This document shows, in pieces, positions 8,964-19,365 of a DNA stretch of 64,000 bases. Position 1 is the stretch's first letter; the number at the start of each line of letters is the position of its first letter. Origin of the DNA: Planctomycetales bacterium (GTDB lineage: Bacteria > Planctomycetota > Planctomycetia > Isosphaerales > Isosphaeraceae); assembly GCA_027452145.1 (NCBI GenBank), contig DAIDHB010000501.1:1-64000 (forward strand). The letters run 5' to 3'. Below the pieces are notes generated by a model. That model had not been told where the DNA came from and did not search any database. It saw nothing but the letters and a program-made list of their open reading frames with translations. The translations under genes were made by a program, and so were the position numbers.

Positions 8964-11042
8964 CTAGTTCGCAGCACTCCCGGGCTGAGAGTTCTCTTTC
9001 ATCTTGAGTGGCGTCAGATCCTTGTTGACCAAACCGGGGTAGTCACTCGCGTATCGATACGCTCGGAATACAGAGTTTCGGCCGAAGCCGCCCGGTCGGC
9101 CCGGAGGTGGTCCACCGGGACCGGCGAATCGTGGACCTCGGTCCGGTGATGGTGCGCGGCCACGCCCGGCTTGACCCGCGTTTTCGCGTGTCTGTTTCAG
9201 CAGACCTTTTTGGGCGTCGTTCAGCAGGGTCTCCATCTGGCCGTCAACGGCTTTCTGGAGTGTCGCAATCGCCTCGCGCTGCTCCGCCGACAATTTGAGG
9301 ACAATCTGGGTTGAAAGCGGCAGGATTTGTCCGGTGGATGCCATGTTGCCGAAGCCCCTGGAGTCGGCAGCTCGCCGTTCAAGTAGTTGCTTCTTCTGAG
9401 GTGCGTCGAGGATCGATTCAAGTTTTGCCAGGGTCTCCTTCTGGACTGCTTCAAGCTTCGTCCTCTGTTCCGCGGCCAGGTTGAGTCGGAACTGCAACAT
9501 CGGCGGTAGGACGTCGGCAAGCGTCGTTGGACGAGCCGGCATACCTATAGGGGCTGAGCCGCTGTCCGAATTCACATACTTCCACACGATCGTTCCCTCC
9601 GGAGTCACCTCGAAGATGGTCGCGCTGAGGCTATCGCAGATGAGGGTGTTGCCATTTGGAAGCCGGTTCGCGCCGGCCATGACGAACGAGAACAAGTCTC
9701 TTTTGTTCGGTGCGGAGTACGAGTAAACGGCCTCTCGCGGCTCGAAAGGCTTGCCAGCCGTCCGCATGTAGTCGCCTTGTTTGTTGACCGGCAACACGAT
9801 TTCGTCAACCGACGAGTAATTGCCGTCCGGTCGGCCGTTGCCGTTATTGAAAACGAGAATGTGCCCCTCGCCGGGATATCCTTTCGGGATCCAATGGGCG
9901 TCGTGCTGCGTGAAGAGTCGCTGGTCCGCGGCATTACCGGCGCGATACGAACGAGGGTTGCCCCAGCGGTACAGGATGTCTCCTCCGTAGCCGCGTCTGC
10001 CGCCCGAATGACTGGCGGCTTCAGCGGTCGTCGTGCCATGGTCGATGATCCAGAACTCGCCGAAGGCGCGAACGCTGATCACGACCTGGTCAAGCTCCGC
10101 GTTGTAGGCCACCGAGTTGACGTGGGTCCAATCCGGAACGAATCCCCTGTTGCCTCGCGCCGTCGCGCCGCCGACATAACCGATGCCCTTGAGACGGTCG
10201 ACGCCCGCATTGCGATCGTCGTGTGCTTTCGAGGTGCCCGGGGCGACGGGGCCCCGGGCTGCCGGGCGAGGAGGTCCGCCGCGCATTAGGCCCCCAGGAA
10301 GGCCGAAGTCGCTGTCACCAAAGTTGAGATCGATAAGCTGAGGGTTCGCGGCGACGTCTCCGAAGTTCGCCTTTGTCGCATCGACGTCTTGAACCAGGTG
10401 GTCCCAAGCGTGCCACTCCCAGACGATGTCGCCACTGGTTTTGCCTGTTGGTTTGATCTCGACGACGGAATCGGCCAGCCACGCGGCCGGCATCTTCTCC
10501 GGACGTCGGCCCACGGCAATCGCTTCCTCCGCGGTCTTGATCTCCCAGACAATGAAAAGGACATTTCCATTCGGTAACCTGCAGACGTCGTGGTGGGCAC
10601 CGCGCTTGTCGTCATGCAATTTGAATTCCCAGAGGAGATTGCCGTCCCAGTCGAATTCCTGAACCCGGCCTCCCTGGCCAGCGGTGGCAAACTGACGCTC
10701 GTTGTCATTGAGCGTGGCGGCTCGGAGAAGGTGCCCATTCTCGAGAAGGTAAGCAGACTGACCGGCGGTATACTTGCTCTCCCATGTATGAACGACTCGA
10801 CCTTCCATGTCGATCAACCTCGTCATCGTCGAATTCAAGGGCGCAAGCAGGGTATACCCCTGAAATGCGCCAGGGTCGTTCAGCTGGAGGCCAGTACCCG
10901 GAGTTTGAGGCGTGGCGTGCCGCGGCTCGGCGCCCTTCGGTGCGGGGTCGTCTGCCCCCGCAGCAAGGGTCGCAATCGCAAGGGCAAGCCATGCGAACGG
11001 GGTGACGGCGAACCGACGAATTCGTTTGCAGCACGAGATCAT
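8964..11042 (-). CDS. Arylsulfotransferase-like (ASST/PQQ-type propeller) secreted protein with C-terminal Spy-like helices
   Basis: The ATG at 11042 follows an AGGAG at good distance and gives a signal peptide (hydrophobic run FAWLALAIATLAAGA). Residues ~60-505 match the arylsulfotransferase beta-propeller family, with recurring W-E-W and LPNGN(V/T)L blades and an HHDVCRLPNGN motif. The family includes aryl-sulfate sulfotransferases, but the active histidines cannot be assigned here. Two related helical segments follow, LAAEQRTKLEAVQ near residue 518 and LSAEQREAIATLQ near 582, resembling LTxxQ/Spy-type chaperone motifs, before a Pro/Gly-rich tail. It is the last gene of a seven-gene leftward run. 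The 224-nt gap before it leaves room for its own promoter. Confidence 0.75.
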   Translation of the reverse strand: MISCCKRIRRFAVTPFAWLALAIATLAAGADDPAPKGAEPRHATPQTPGTGLQLNDPGAFQGYTLLAPLNSTMTRLIDMEGRVVHTWESKYTAGQSAYLLENGHLLRAATLNDNERQFATAGQGGRVQEFDWDGNLLWEFKLHDDKRGAHHDVCRLPNGNVLFIVWEIKTAEEAIAVGRRPEKMPAAWLADSVVEIKPTGKTSGDIVWEWHAWDHLVQDVDATKANFGDVAANPQLIDLNFGDSDFGLPGGLMRGGPPRPAARGPVAPGTSKAHDDRNAGVDRLKGIGYVGGATARGNRGFVPDWTHVNSVAYNAELDQVVISVRAFGEFWIIDHGTTTAEAASHSGGRRGYGGDILYRWGNPRSYRAGNAADQRLFTQHDAHWIPKGYPGEGHILVFNNGNGRPDGNYSSVDEIVLPVNKQGDYMRTAGKPFEPREAVYSYSAPNKRDLFSFVMAGANRLPNGNTLICDSLSATIFEVTPEGTIVWKYVNSDSGSAPIGMPARPTTLADVLPPMLQFRLNLAAEQRTKLEAVQKETLAKLESILDAPQKKQLLERRAADSRGFGNMASTGQILPLSTQIVLKLSAEQREAIATLQKAVDGQMETLLNDAQKGLLKQTRENAGQAGRGRAPSPDRGPRFAGPGGPPPGRPGGFGRNSVFRAYRYASDYPGLVNKDLTPLKMKENSQPGSAAN

Positions 11043-11266
11043 GGGAGTGACTCCTGCAGGCGGCGATTGTGATGAGCCCGAATTAGCAGTCGAATGCTCA
11101 GATGTTCTAGCGATATCTCCCGTTCTGACCGATCCGCTCGGCGAGTCGCCGAGCGCGGAGTTGACCCAAAAGTCGCCCGCGTATGCCCCCCTGGCCGTCG
11201 ACCAATCCCCAGGGATCGTCCTGCGGCAACCGACGCGTCGCGCGGTCGGGAGCTGGTCGCCCCATC

Positions 11267-12580
11267 TCACTTCTTCCCCGTGTAGGCCACACGCCAGACC
11301 GTGCCCGAGCCGTCATCCGTCACCATCAACGACCCGTCCTGGGCCACGGCCACGCCCGCCGGGCGGCCCCAGACGTTGCCCTCCGGGGTGACGAAGCCGA
11401 CGAGGAAGTCCTCGTATTCGCCGGTCGCCTTGCCGTCCTTCATGGGCACGCGAATGACCTTGTAGCCGGTGCGGCGGGCACGGTTCCACGAGCCGTGCTC
11501 GGCGGCGAAGGCGTCGTGGCGGTACTCCTTCGGGAACTGGTCGCCGTCGTAGAACGTCATGTCGATCGAGGCCGAGTGCGACTGGAGGAGCACGTCGGGG
11601 ACGATCCCCTTGTCCTTCAGCTCGGGGTGCTTCCCCTTGTACCGCGGGTCCTGGTTCGCGCCGATGTAGTACCACGGCCAGCCGTAGAAGCCGCCCTCCT
11701 CGACGTGCGTGATGTAGTCGGGGACGAGGTGGTCGCCCAGGCCGTCGCGCTCGTTCACCGAGGTCCAGAGCTGCTTGGTGACGGGGTTCGTGGCGAGGCC
11801 CACCGGGTTGCGTATGCCGCTGGCGAAGATCCGCTCGTTCTTGCCATCGGGGTCGAACGCCAGGATGTTGGCGCGGCGCTTCTCGCGATCGTTGTCGTCG
11901 TTGTTCGAGCGCGAGCCGACTGATACGTACAAGGTATTGCCGTCGGGCGAGAACTCCAGGTCCCGCGTCCAGTGGCCGCCGCCGCCAACGCGTTCGTTGC
12001 CGCTGGGGATGTCCTTGACGATCGTCTCGGCCTCGCCCGAGGCCATTGTGTCGCCGTTCTTGTAGGGGATGCGGACCACGGAGTCGGTGTTCCCGACGTA
12101 GAGATACTTCGGCTCGGGGCCGAGCGGGTAGAAGGCAATCCCGAACGGTCGCCGAAGCCCCGTGGCGAATACCTCGTTGACCTCGGGCTTGCCGTCGCCG
12201 TCGGCGTCGCGGAAGACGCGGACGCGGTTGGCGCGGCTCTCGGACAGGAACAGGTCGCCGTTCGGGGCGCGGACGATGACACGCGGCTCGGACAGCCCCT
12301 TGGCGAACTCCGTTACCTCGAAACCCTCGGGGGCCTTCGGCCAGGCCCCTTCAGGTCGAGGGGAGACGCGGGGGAAGTTCATGGCCGAGGGCGTGTCGTA
12401 GGGCGTGGCCAGGTCATCGACCATGATCTTTCGGCGCAGGCCCGGCGCGTCGGTCGAGAAGTCGCCGAGGGCGTCCTTGCCGGTGAGTGTGCGGACGCCG
12501 GGCATCGGATCGTCAGCCAGTGCCGTCGATGCGGCCAGGAAGAGAGGCATCAGGGCGGCGAGTCGGAGGCGATAGTTCAT
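11267..12580 (-). CDS. L-sorbosone / PQQ-dependent sugar dehydrogenase-like secreted protein
   Basis: The start MNYRLRLAAL gives a clear signal peptide ending near ALAD. The rest is a beta-propeller with typical blade motifs of the glucose/sorbosone dehydrogenase family: GLSEPRVIVRAPNGDLFLSE, FATGLRRPFGIAFYP, GRPAGVAVAQDGSLMVTDDG. Members oxidise sugars or related alcohols in the periplasm with PQQ, but many planctomycete members are uncharacterised, so the substrate is open. A longer in-frame start 81 nt upstream would bury the signal peptide and was rejected. It lies 84 nt after the cupin gene, on the same strand. Confidence 0.8.
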   Translation of the reverse strand: MNYRLRLAALMPLFLAASTALADDPMPGVRTLTGKDALGDFSTDAPGLRRKIMVDDLATPYDTPSAMNFPRVSPRPEGAWPKAPEGFEVTEFAKGLSEPRVIVRAPNGDLFLSESRANRVRVFRDADGDGKPEVNEVFATGLRRPFGIAFYPLGPEPKYLYVGNTDSVVRIPYKNGDTMASGEAETIVKDIPSGNERVGGGGHWTRDLEFSPDGNTLYVSVGSRSNNDDNDREKRRANILAFDPDGKNERIFASGIRNPVGLATNPVTKQLWTSVNERDGLGDHLVPDYITHVEEGGFYGWPWYYIGANQDPRYKGKHPELKDKGIVPDVLLQSHSASIDMTFYDGDQFPKEYRHDAFAAEHGSWNRARRTGYKVIRVPMKDGKATGEYEDFLVGFVTPEGNVWGRPAGVAVAQDGSLMVTDDGSGTVWRVAYTGKK

Positions 12581-12664
12581 CGGGAGAGTCCCCTCGGTCT
12601 TTGTGGATTGGGTTGACGGGAAGTGAGTGAGGCAGTGGAGCTTCTCGCGAGTCGCGTGCAACGA

Positions 12665-13261
12665 TCAGGGCCGGTACTGCTCGTCGCTGACCGGCTCCAT
12701 CACCTCGACGTTCTTGCCGTCGAGACGCTCGACGACGGAGATATGTTTCATACGCGTGGTCGCCGTGGCATCGTGCCAATGCTTCTGATTCGGCGGAGTA
12801 TGGACGACGTCGCCCGCCTTGATCTCCCGGACCTTGCCTCCCCAGCCCTGCACCCAGCCGGTCCCTTCCGTCACGACCAGGGTCTGGCCGAGCGGGTGCG
12901 AGTGCCACGCCGTCCGGGCGCCGGGCTCGAACGTGACGCTCGCGATGGCCAGGCGTGAGGGCTCCTCGGCCGGGAACAGCCGGTCGACGCCCGCCGAGCC
13001 GGTGAAGAAACCGCCAGGCCAGCCGGTGGAGGGCTTCTCGGCACCTCGCTTGACCATGACCGGCTTCTGGTCATCGGGCTCGGCGGCCTGGGGAGCGGCC
13101 GCTTCATCGGCGCCCCTCGCTTGGAAGGCCTGGGCGACCGCCGAGGCGAGCATTGGAATCAGGACGACCGCCCCGACGAGCGGCACCTTCCTGGGCCACT
13201 TGCCCCGGCCCCAAGGGGCGTCGCCGGAGCCACGGCGTGAGTCAATGATCCGCCCGAGCAT
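12665..13261 (-). CDS. Cupin protein, (R)-mandelonitrile-lyase-like, membrane-anchored or secreted
   Basis: The 198-residue protein starts at MLGRIIDSRR. A hydrophobic segment (VPLVGAVVLIPMLASAVAQA, residues ~31-50) could be an uncleaved signal or anchor. The cupin core begins at FTGSAGVDRLFP and has metal-ligand motifs WHSHPLGQTLVV and, later, NQKHWHDA, which supply the histidines for one metal. The pattern matches small cupins annotated as (R)-mandelonitrile lyase or carboxymuconolactone-associated cupins. The reaction here is not known. It sits between the NTF2-like and the sugar-dehydrogenase-like genes. Confidence 0.8.
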   Translation of the reverse strand: MLGRIIDSRRGSGDAPWGRGKWPRKVPLVGAVVLIPMLASAVAQAFQARGADEAAAPQAAEPDDQKPVMVKRGAEKPSTGWPGGFFTGSAGVDRLFPAEEPSRLAIASVTFEPGARTAWHSHPLGQTLVVTEGTGWVQGWGGKVREIKAGDVVHTPPNQKHWHDATATTRMKHISVVERLDGKNVEVMEPVSDEQYRP

Positions 13262-13328
13262 GTGAGTCCTCCGGTGATCCGCTGCGCCGGATCGTTCGTC
13301 GGGTGAGCGCGTTGTGATCCGCCCCTCG

Positions 13329-13811
13329 TCAGCCGCCACGCAGCACGCTGAACGAGAGCTGGGCCAGTTGCCATTTTCCATCCTGCCGCACGTAGACCTC
13401 GGTCACCATGAATGGGTTTGTGACCTCGTTACCGCCAACGACGGCCAGCAGGCGGATTCTGTTCATGACGATCGCGGTGCTCCCGATGACTCGTACCGAC
13501 GACTCCTGGACGTCCGCCTTCTTGTAATGGATACCCCCACTCTTGATGATGTCGAGCTCCCGCTTCCGATCCCACGTCCCGCCCATGTGGGTGAACATGG
13601 ACTTCTCATGGAAAAGGCCTTCCAGGGCATCGACGTTCTTTTCGGCCATCCAGGTCCACTTCTGTTTGGACAGGTCGAGCAGGGCCTTGTCGGCATCATC
13701 CGCGACCTTCGCGGCCGGGGCTTCCCTGGGGGTCGCATCCTGGGCCCGGCTCGGCCCTGCCAGGGCGACCGCGAATCCCATCGTCAAAACGCACGCTGTC
13801 AGGAGACTCAT
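13329..13811 (-). CDS. NTF2-like (SnoaL/DUF4440 type) secreted protein
   Basis: The 160-residue protein starts at MSLLTACVLTMGF with a signal peptide ending near SRAQ. The mature part has the NTF2-like pattern: an initial helix (LLDLSKQKWTWMAEKNVDAL), then FTHMGGTWDRKREL, and a strand-rich end VTEVYVRQDGKWQLAQLSF. Such proteins are isomerases, hydratases or ligand-binding scaffolds, and no catalytic residue can be assigned. It is one of the small proteins in the leftward operon behind the aldo/keto reductase. Confidence 0.8.
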   Translation of the reverse strand: MSLLTACVLTMGFAVALAGPSRAQDATPREAPAAKVADDADKALLDLSKQKWTWMAEKNVDALEGLFHEKSMFTHMGGTWDRKRELDIIKSGGIHYKKADVQESSVRVIGSTAIVMNRIRLLAVVGGNEVTNPFMVTEVYVRQDGKWQLAQLSFSVLRGG

Positions 13812-13891
13812 GAGACCTCCAAAGGTGAAAGTGAAGGTGTGTCCGGGGTCTCGACGGGCTTCCGTTGCGACCCGTGCCGTGGAAATGGGGA

Positions 13892-15520
13892 TTAGCGTGA
13901 CTTCGCCGCTTTGGCGGACTGCTCGGTCACGTCCAGGCGAGCTTTCCTGGGATCGGGAGCAGTGACTGCCCATCCATCGGCTCGAAACTCGAGGATCTCG
14001 TCCTTCTGGGGATTGTAAACGGGCCATTCCGGCAGTCCTTTGCCGTTGGGATCACCGGTTTTGGCGAAGTTCGCCCAATAGGTGTTCATCATCCTGGCCA
14101 CCCCTTGGTCCTTGGGTTCCACGTCGGCTCCATTCCGGCCGTAAGGGGCGCCGAATACATAAGGGATTTCGGACCCGTGCGCCGCGCCATACCGCATCCT
14201 CTGCCGCATCGAGGGGGAGACGTAGGAGAAAAGATAGAGGTAGGCCGGAGCGCCGTGGGTGACAAAGGCCCTCGCCGTGAAACGCGCCGGCTCCGCCCAG
14301 ACCTTGTCCGTGTTGACCATCGTGAGCATCTCGGCGAATTCCGTGGCGCCGTCAGGGTTGTAGGCCGCATTCGCTTGGTCCTTGAGGCTCCCGAACAGAG
14401 ACAACAGTTCTTCCTTCGACCTGGCATTGACGAAGCCGGCCGGCACTTCCGCGCTATTCGACCCGATGATGAGGGGAACCTTTGCCTGCCGCCCGGCCTC
14501 GTAGGCGCTCTCGGCCGTCTCCACCGCCAGCCGGCCGTCGAGAATCGGCCCGGAGTACGTGGGCGGCCCACCGGGGCCGGCGGTCTCCTGGCCCCTGTCG
14601 ACGATGTCGGCGACGTCGAGCGCCCGCAGCTTGGCGAGTGCGGCCGCGTCGACGCCCTCGATCCCGTGCTTCTTGGCGAAATTCACGCCGATCGTCTCGG
14701 CCGAGACCGGATAGTGGCGATCGGCGTTGTCCTTGCTGATCGGCCGTCCGGTGAGCACGCCGTCCCGACCGCCGCCCGACTGGCTGATCGCCTTGTGGAA
14801 CAGGCCGCGCGACAAGGGCGAGCTCAGGAGGGTATGCACCGAGACACCGCCCGCCGACTCGCCGAAGATCGTCACGTTGTTCGGATCGCCCCCGAACGCG
14901 GCGATGTTCTCCCGGATCCACCGGAGCGCGGCGATCTGATCCATATAGCCGTAGTTTCCCTTGGGTTCGTCCGGGTGCTCAAGGCTGAGCGCCGGGAAGG
15001 CGAAGAAGCCGAGGCGTCCCAGGCGGTAGTTGAACGTGACGAGCATGACGCCCTGCTTGGCGAATTCGACCCCCGACGACCGGGAGCCGCTGCCGAACAC
15101 GAAGGCGCCGCCGTGGATCCACACGATGACCGGCAGCTTCGCGCCCGGCCCCGCTGTGGCGGGTCGCCAGACGTTAAGGAAGAGGCAATCTTCCGACGAG
15201 TTCGGGGCGATGCCGCCCGCTCCTCCTCGTGCGAATCCCGCCTGGGCGCAATCTGAGCCGAACTTGCTCGCATCCCGCTCTCCCTCCCACGACGGCGGCG
15301 GCTGGGGCGGACGCCAGCGATTGACGCCGACGGGCGCGGCCGCATAGGGGATTCCCTTGAAGATCGAGACGTCCCCTTCGGTCACGCCGCGTACGACACC
15401 GGACTCGGTGCGGGCCGTGGTCGCCGCGCCCGGAGCAGGCTGCTCGGGCTTGCTGACTTTGGTTTCTTGCGCCCTCGCTGAGGTAAAGAGGAGCGCGACG
15501 ATGATCGCGGTGAGTCTCAT
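13892..15520 (-). CDS. Type B carboxylesterase, secreted
   Basis: The 542-residue protein has a signal peptide (MRLTAIIVALLFTSARAQ) and the full carboxylesterase type B fold. The oxyanion region is VIVWIHGGAFVFGSGS. The nucleophile elbow GESAGG lies near residue 218. A candidate acid is in NSAEVP near 357, and the catalytic histidine is in AAHGSEIPY near 445. EDCLFLNVWRP is the family signature. It probably hydrolyses esters of aromatic or sugar compounds outside the cytoplasm. It lies 44 nt after the upstream alpha/beta hydrolase gene, so the two are probably cotranscribed. Confidence 0.9.
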   Translation of the reverse strand: MRLTAIIVALLFTSARAQETKVSKPEQPAPGAATTARTESGVVRGVTEGDVSIFKGIPYAAAPVGVNRWRPPQPPPSWEGERDASKFGSDCAQAGFARGGAGGIAPNSSEDCLFLNVWRPATAGPGAKLPVIVWIHGGAFVFGSGSRSSGVEFAKQGVMLVTFNYRLGRLGFFAFPALSLEHPDEPKGNYGYMDQIAALRWIRENIAAFGGDPNNVTIFGESAGGVSVHTLLSSPLSRGLFHKAISQSGGGRDGVLTGRPISKDNADRHYPVSAETIGVNFAKKHGIEGVDAAALAKLRALDVADIVDRGQETAGPGGPPTYSGPILDGRLAVETAESAYEAGRQAKVPLIIGSNSAEVPAGFVNARSKEELLSLFGSLKDQANAAYNPDGATEFAEMLTMVNTDKVWAEPARFTARAFVTHGAPAYLYLFSYVSPSMRQRMRYGAAHGSEIPYVFGAPYGRNGADVEPKDQGVARMMNTYWANFAKTGDPNGKGLPEWPVYNPQKDEILEFRADGWAVTAPDPRKARLDVTEQSAKAAKSR

Positions 15521-15564
15521 GGGTCTCTCGCTCGAAAGTCGTGTGGTGGGTGGCCGACCCGCTC

Positions 15565-16581
15565 TTACATGGGAGAGTGAGCCTTCCAGAAGTCGATGGC
15601 CTGCGCGATCCAGCCCTCCGCGTCCGTGCCCACTCCCAGGCCGAAGCCATGGCCGGCGTTCCTGAACTTGCGGAATTCGACTTCGACTCCGGCCTTTCTC
15701 AGATCACGGACGCGCTGCTCCACGGTCGAGGCGTTGACGATCCGATCGTCCTCGCTCACCGTGACGAAGGTCGGCGGGAAATCGCCGGAAAAGCTGGCCT
15801 GCCCGGTGTAGGCGATGACGGCCGCAGCCGGCCTGGGGTGGTCGCCGCCTCCATAACCGGCGACGCCGCGCAGGGCGATGTTGCTTACCATCCGCGCGCC
15901 GGCGGAGGCCCCCCAGAGGGAATAGCCGCGTGTGTCGAGGCCGAGCTTCTCGGCGTTGCGGAACACATACGAGACGGCCGCCGCGAGATCCTCGCTGGCA
16001 ACCCGCTCGTCCACGCGATACCTGATCACGAAGGCGTTTAGCCCCTTCCGGCTGATCTCCCGGGCGAGCGGGAGGCCCTCGTGGAGCGAGCCGACGTAGG
16101 AGAACCCCCCTCCCGGACAGACGATGGCGAACGGCACGCCCGGCTTTCCCCGGTAGAAGAAGAGGCCGGTGGGCCTCTTATCCGGATCCTCCTGCCGCTG
16201 CCGCTCGGTGTAGAACTCGTAGAAGATCGTCTTGCCGGCGTTCGCTTCGTCGATGAGTCCGTTCAGGGCGCCCACCACGACGTCGGCATCGACGTGACTG
16301 TGGTACGGCATGAGCGAGCCGACCCGTCCCAGACGTGTGTCGTAATATTGGGCGTTGTCTGCCCAGGGCAGCAGGTGCTCGCCGAAGTCATTGAAGGCCG
16401 GGTGCTTCACGATGCCGCGGACGCGATGGCCGACGGTCAGGTGAGCATCCTTCGCTTGCGGTTCCATGGGCGATTTCGTCGCGGGCGAGATGAAGGCTAT
16501 CAATTCGGTTGATGCGGCAGCGAGCCCCAACCCCATGCCGAGCAAATTGCGTCGAGCGGTGCCTCTGAAGTTGCTGTTCAT
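15565..16581 (-). CDS. Alpha/beta hydrolase (BD-FAE / acetylxylan-esterase-like), Tat- or Sec-exported
   Basis: The 338-residue protein has an N-terminal RRNLLGMGLGLAAAS stretch, typical of an export signal. The hydrolase core shows VCPGGGFSYVG as oxyanion region, GASAGARM as nucleophile elbow near residue 224, VSEDDRIV with the likely acid near 278, and NAGHGFG with the likely histidine near 308. This layout fits small esterases acting on acetylated sugars. It follows the aldo/keto reductase gene by only 34 nt. Confidence 0.85.
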   Translation of the reverse strand: MNSNFRGTARRNLLGMGLGLAAASTELIAFISPATKSPMEPQAKDAHLTVGHRVRGIVKHPAFNDFGEHLLPWADNAQYYDTRLGRVGSLMPYHSHVDADVVVGALNGLIDEANAGKTIFYEFYTERQRQEDPDKRPTGLFFYRGKPGVPFAIVCPGGGFSYVGSLHEGLPLAREISRKGLNAFVIRYRVDERVASEDLAAAVSYVFRNAEKLGLDTRGYSLWGASAGARMVSNIALRGVAGYGGGDHPRPAAAVIAYTGQASFSGDFPPTFVTVSEDDRIVNASTVEQRVRDLRKAGVEVEFRKFRNAGHGFGLGVGTDAEGWIAQAIDFWKAHSPM

Positions 16582-16615
16582 TTCTTCTCAGCCCTTCCAA
16601 TCGCGTGCGCGCAGG

Positions 16616-17467
<852 letters not shown>

Positions 17468-17691
17468 TCATGCTCCTCACTTCATCCCGCTGTTCCACTC
17501 AGAGTCTGGCGGCCGTTCCTCGGTCCTCGTCGGCTGAAGTCATGCTAAATCCACCCGAAAGAAAGGCGGTATCACGATCGTCCAAAGTTCTAGCCCAATC
17601 CTCCACGGCCTGCGGGATTCGCATGCCCGCCAGCAGCAAATCGGCGTATACTGGGGCCATGAAACTCGGTGCAGCGGGAGGGAAGGAGCAC
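17468..17691. promoter_or_regulatory. Divergent promoter region between aldo/keto reductase and AraC genes
   Basis: This 224-nt region separates the two divergent starts. On the plus strand a TATACT at 17647-17652 is a good -10 box for the AraC gene; no good -35 is seen at the usual distance. A GGAAGGAG Shine-Dalgarno precedes the chosen AraC start at 17692. Operators for the AraC protein would be expected here, but I cannot point to a repeat. Confidence 0.4.
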
Positions 17692-18588
17692 ATGGCGAAC
17701 GACCGACTGGCGAGCCTGGCAGACGCGATCGGGCGGCATACCCCGGGAGACGGCGGACGCACCACGGCGGTGCCCAACCTTCGGCTAGCCCGCGCATCGG
17801 CCCCGACGGACTTCCTCCCGGTCGTCTACGAGGCCTCCCTGTGCGTCGTGGTCCAGGGCTCGAAGGAGGTGCGGCTCGCGGGCGAGACCTTCCGGTACGA
17901 CTCGGCCCACTCGCTCCTCGTATCTGTAGACCTCCCGGTCACGGCCCGGGTGGTCGAGGCGTCCCCAGGGCGACCGTGCCTCGTTGCGCGAGTGATGATC
18001 AACGCGGCGGTGGTGGGCGAGTTCTTGGCCGACGGCCCGCCTCCGCTCCGGCCCGGGCCGCCGGCGCGGGCGCTCGGGGTCGCCCCGGTTGAGCCGCCGC
18101 TGCTCGACGCCATCACCCGGCTCGTGACCCTCCTCAACGCGCCTGAGGACATACCGGCGCTCGCCCCGCTGGTGCTTCGGGAGATCACCTACCGGATACT
18201 CGCCGGCCCGCACGGAGCGAAGCTCCGCCAGTTCGCCGCGGCCGGGGCCCCGGCCCACCGAATCGCCCGGGCGGTGCAATGGCTGACCGACCACTACGCC
18301 GAGCCGCTGCGGGTGGAGGAGCTCGCGAAGAGGGTGGGGATGAGCCCGTCGGCCCTCCACCTGCACTTCAAGCACGTGACGACCTTGAGCCCGCTCCAGT
18401 ATCAGAAGCGGCTGAGGCTCCAGGAGGCGCGGCGGATAATGCTCGGCGAGGGGCTGGACGCGGGCGGGGCGGCGTTCCGGGTTGGCTACGAGAGCCCGTC
18501 CCAGTTCGGCCGGGAGTACCGGCGAATGTTCGGCACCCCGCCGGGGAAAGACGTGGCTGCCCTGCGGCTCGAAGCCCTGCCGACGTAA
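17692..18588 (+). CDS. AraC-family transcriptional regulator with AraC_N domain
   Basis: The 298-residue protein has an N-terminal AraC_N-type cupin (VYEASLCVVVQGSKEVRLAG, residues ~45-65, then a second half with VDLPVTARV) and a C-terminal double helix-turn-helix (WLTDHYAEPLRVEELAKRV and later FRVGYESPSQFGREYRRMFG). I chose the ATG at 17692 because of the strong GGAAGGAG just upstream. An in-frame ATG at 17659 has no such site. Regulators of this subtype often sit next to and control aldo/keto reductases. By position it probably controls the leftward gene run and itself. Confidence 0.85.
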   Translation: MANDRLASLADAIGRHTPGDGGRTTAVPNLRLARASAPTDFLPVVYEASLCVVVQGSKEVRLAGETFRYDSAHSLLVSVDLPVTARVVEASPGRPCLVARVMINAAVVGEFLADGPPPLRPGPPARALGVAPVEPPLLDAITRLVTLLNAPEDIPALAPLVLREITYRILAGPHGAKLRQFAAAGAPAHRIARAVQWLTDHYAEPLRVEELAKRVGMSPSALHLHFKHVTTLSPLQYQKRLRLQEARRIMLGEGLDAGGAAFRVGYESPSQFGREYRRMFGTPPGKDVAALRLEALPT

Positions 18589-18763
18589 GTGCTGCGCCCG
18601 GCCCATCGCGTCGGGTTTAGGGATGGCGCCTTTGCCGGAGATAATTCCCTTGGCATCTGGCCAAGGTAGCCGTCTCAATAACGACCGAATACCGGACGGG
18701 CCAGTAGGACCTTGGCATCGGGCCATACGCGGCCCAAAGTCCGTCCCACTTCTCATCTCGAAA

Positions 18764-19261
18764 TCAAAGTCCCGAAGCCTGCCGGTCACCGCGAGTTCCG
18801 GGACGGCCGGTGCCCTCTCGGCTTAGCGACGTCTTATGTCCGCCTGCTACTGGAAGGCCTCGTGGATGCCATCGATAAAGATCGTCCCCTTGATGACCTC
18901 GTCCAGCAGCGGCGAACCGTTCAACGATCGCCCACGTGATCTTCCGCAGGTAGGGCAGCAGGACCGCCGAGGTGAACGCCTCCCGCTGGTCGGCGGGGCG
19001 GCGGTCCCGGACCCGGGGCTGCCGGACCTCGATGGGCCCGATGCCGGTCTGGATGGTCCGCCCGGGCAGATGGCCGTTGTGGACCACCTGCTGCCGCCGG
19101 TCGTCATCCTTGAGGTGGAAGTGATCGTGGATCCAGGCGGCGACCTCGGCTTCGATGGCCCGGGCGAGCATCCTGCGAGCCCGGTCCCGCAGGAGCTCGG
19201 TGAGGACGTCCTGGCCGGTCGGCAGCGGCACGATGCTGATGTCAGTGGTAGACTCGTTCAT
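18764..19261 (-). pseudogene. IS256-family (Mutator) transposase, N-terminal fragment
   Basis: From the ATG at 19261 the frame encodes an IS256-type N-terminus: a region with LTELLRDRARRMLARAIEAE, then EVAAWIHDHF, the block VHNGHLPGRTIQTGIGPIEV and QPRVRDRRP, up to VLLPYLRK. After about residue 115 the similarity is lost, and the frame ends without the catalytic DDE domain. This is therefore a dead remnant. It interrupts the duplicated membrane gene directly to its right. Confidence 0.8.
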
Positions 19262-19365
19262 GGCGGGGTACTCCTCGGCCTCGTGGGCCATATGGTGTGC
19301 TCGTAACGGTTGCATCACCGAGGATATCCCGCCGCCCTTCAAACTCCCGTACACGACTTTTGGTT

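Noticed and set aside
18648-18666. CCTTGGC-ATCTG-GCCAAGG hairpin as terminator of the AraC gene
   Set aside because: Only seven base pairs and no T-run; position 60 nt after the stop is suggestive but not enough.
18764-19261. Functional IS256 element
   Set aside because: The catalytic DDE part is absent and the frame is lost after about residue 115.
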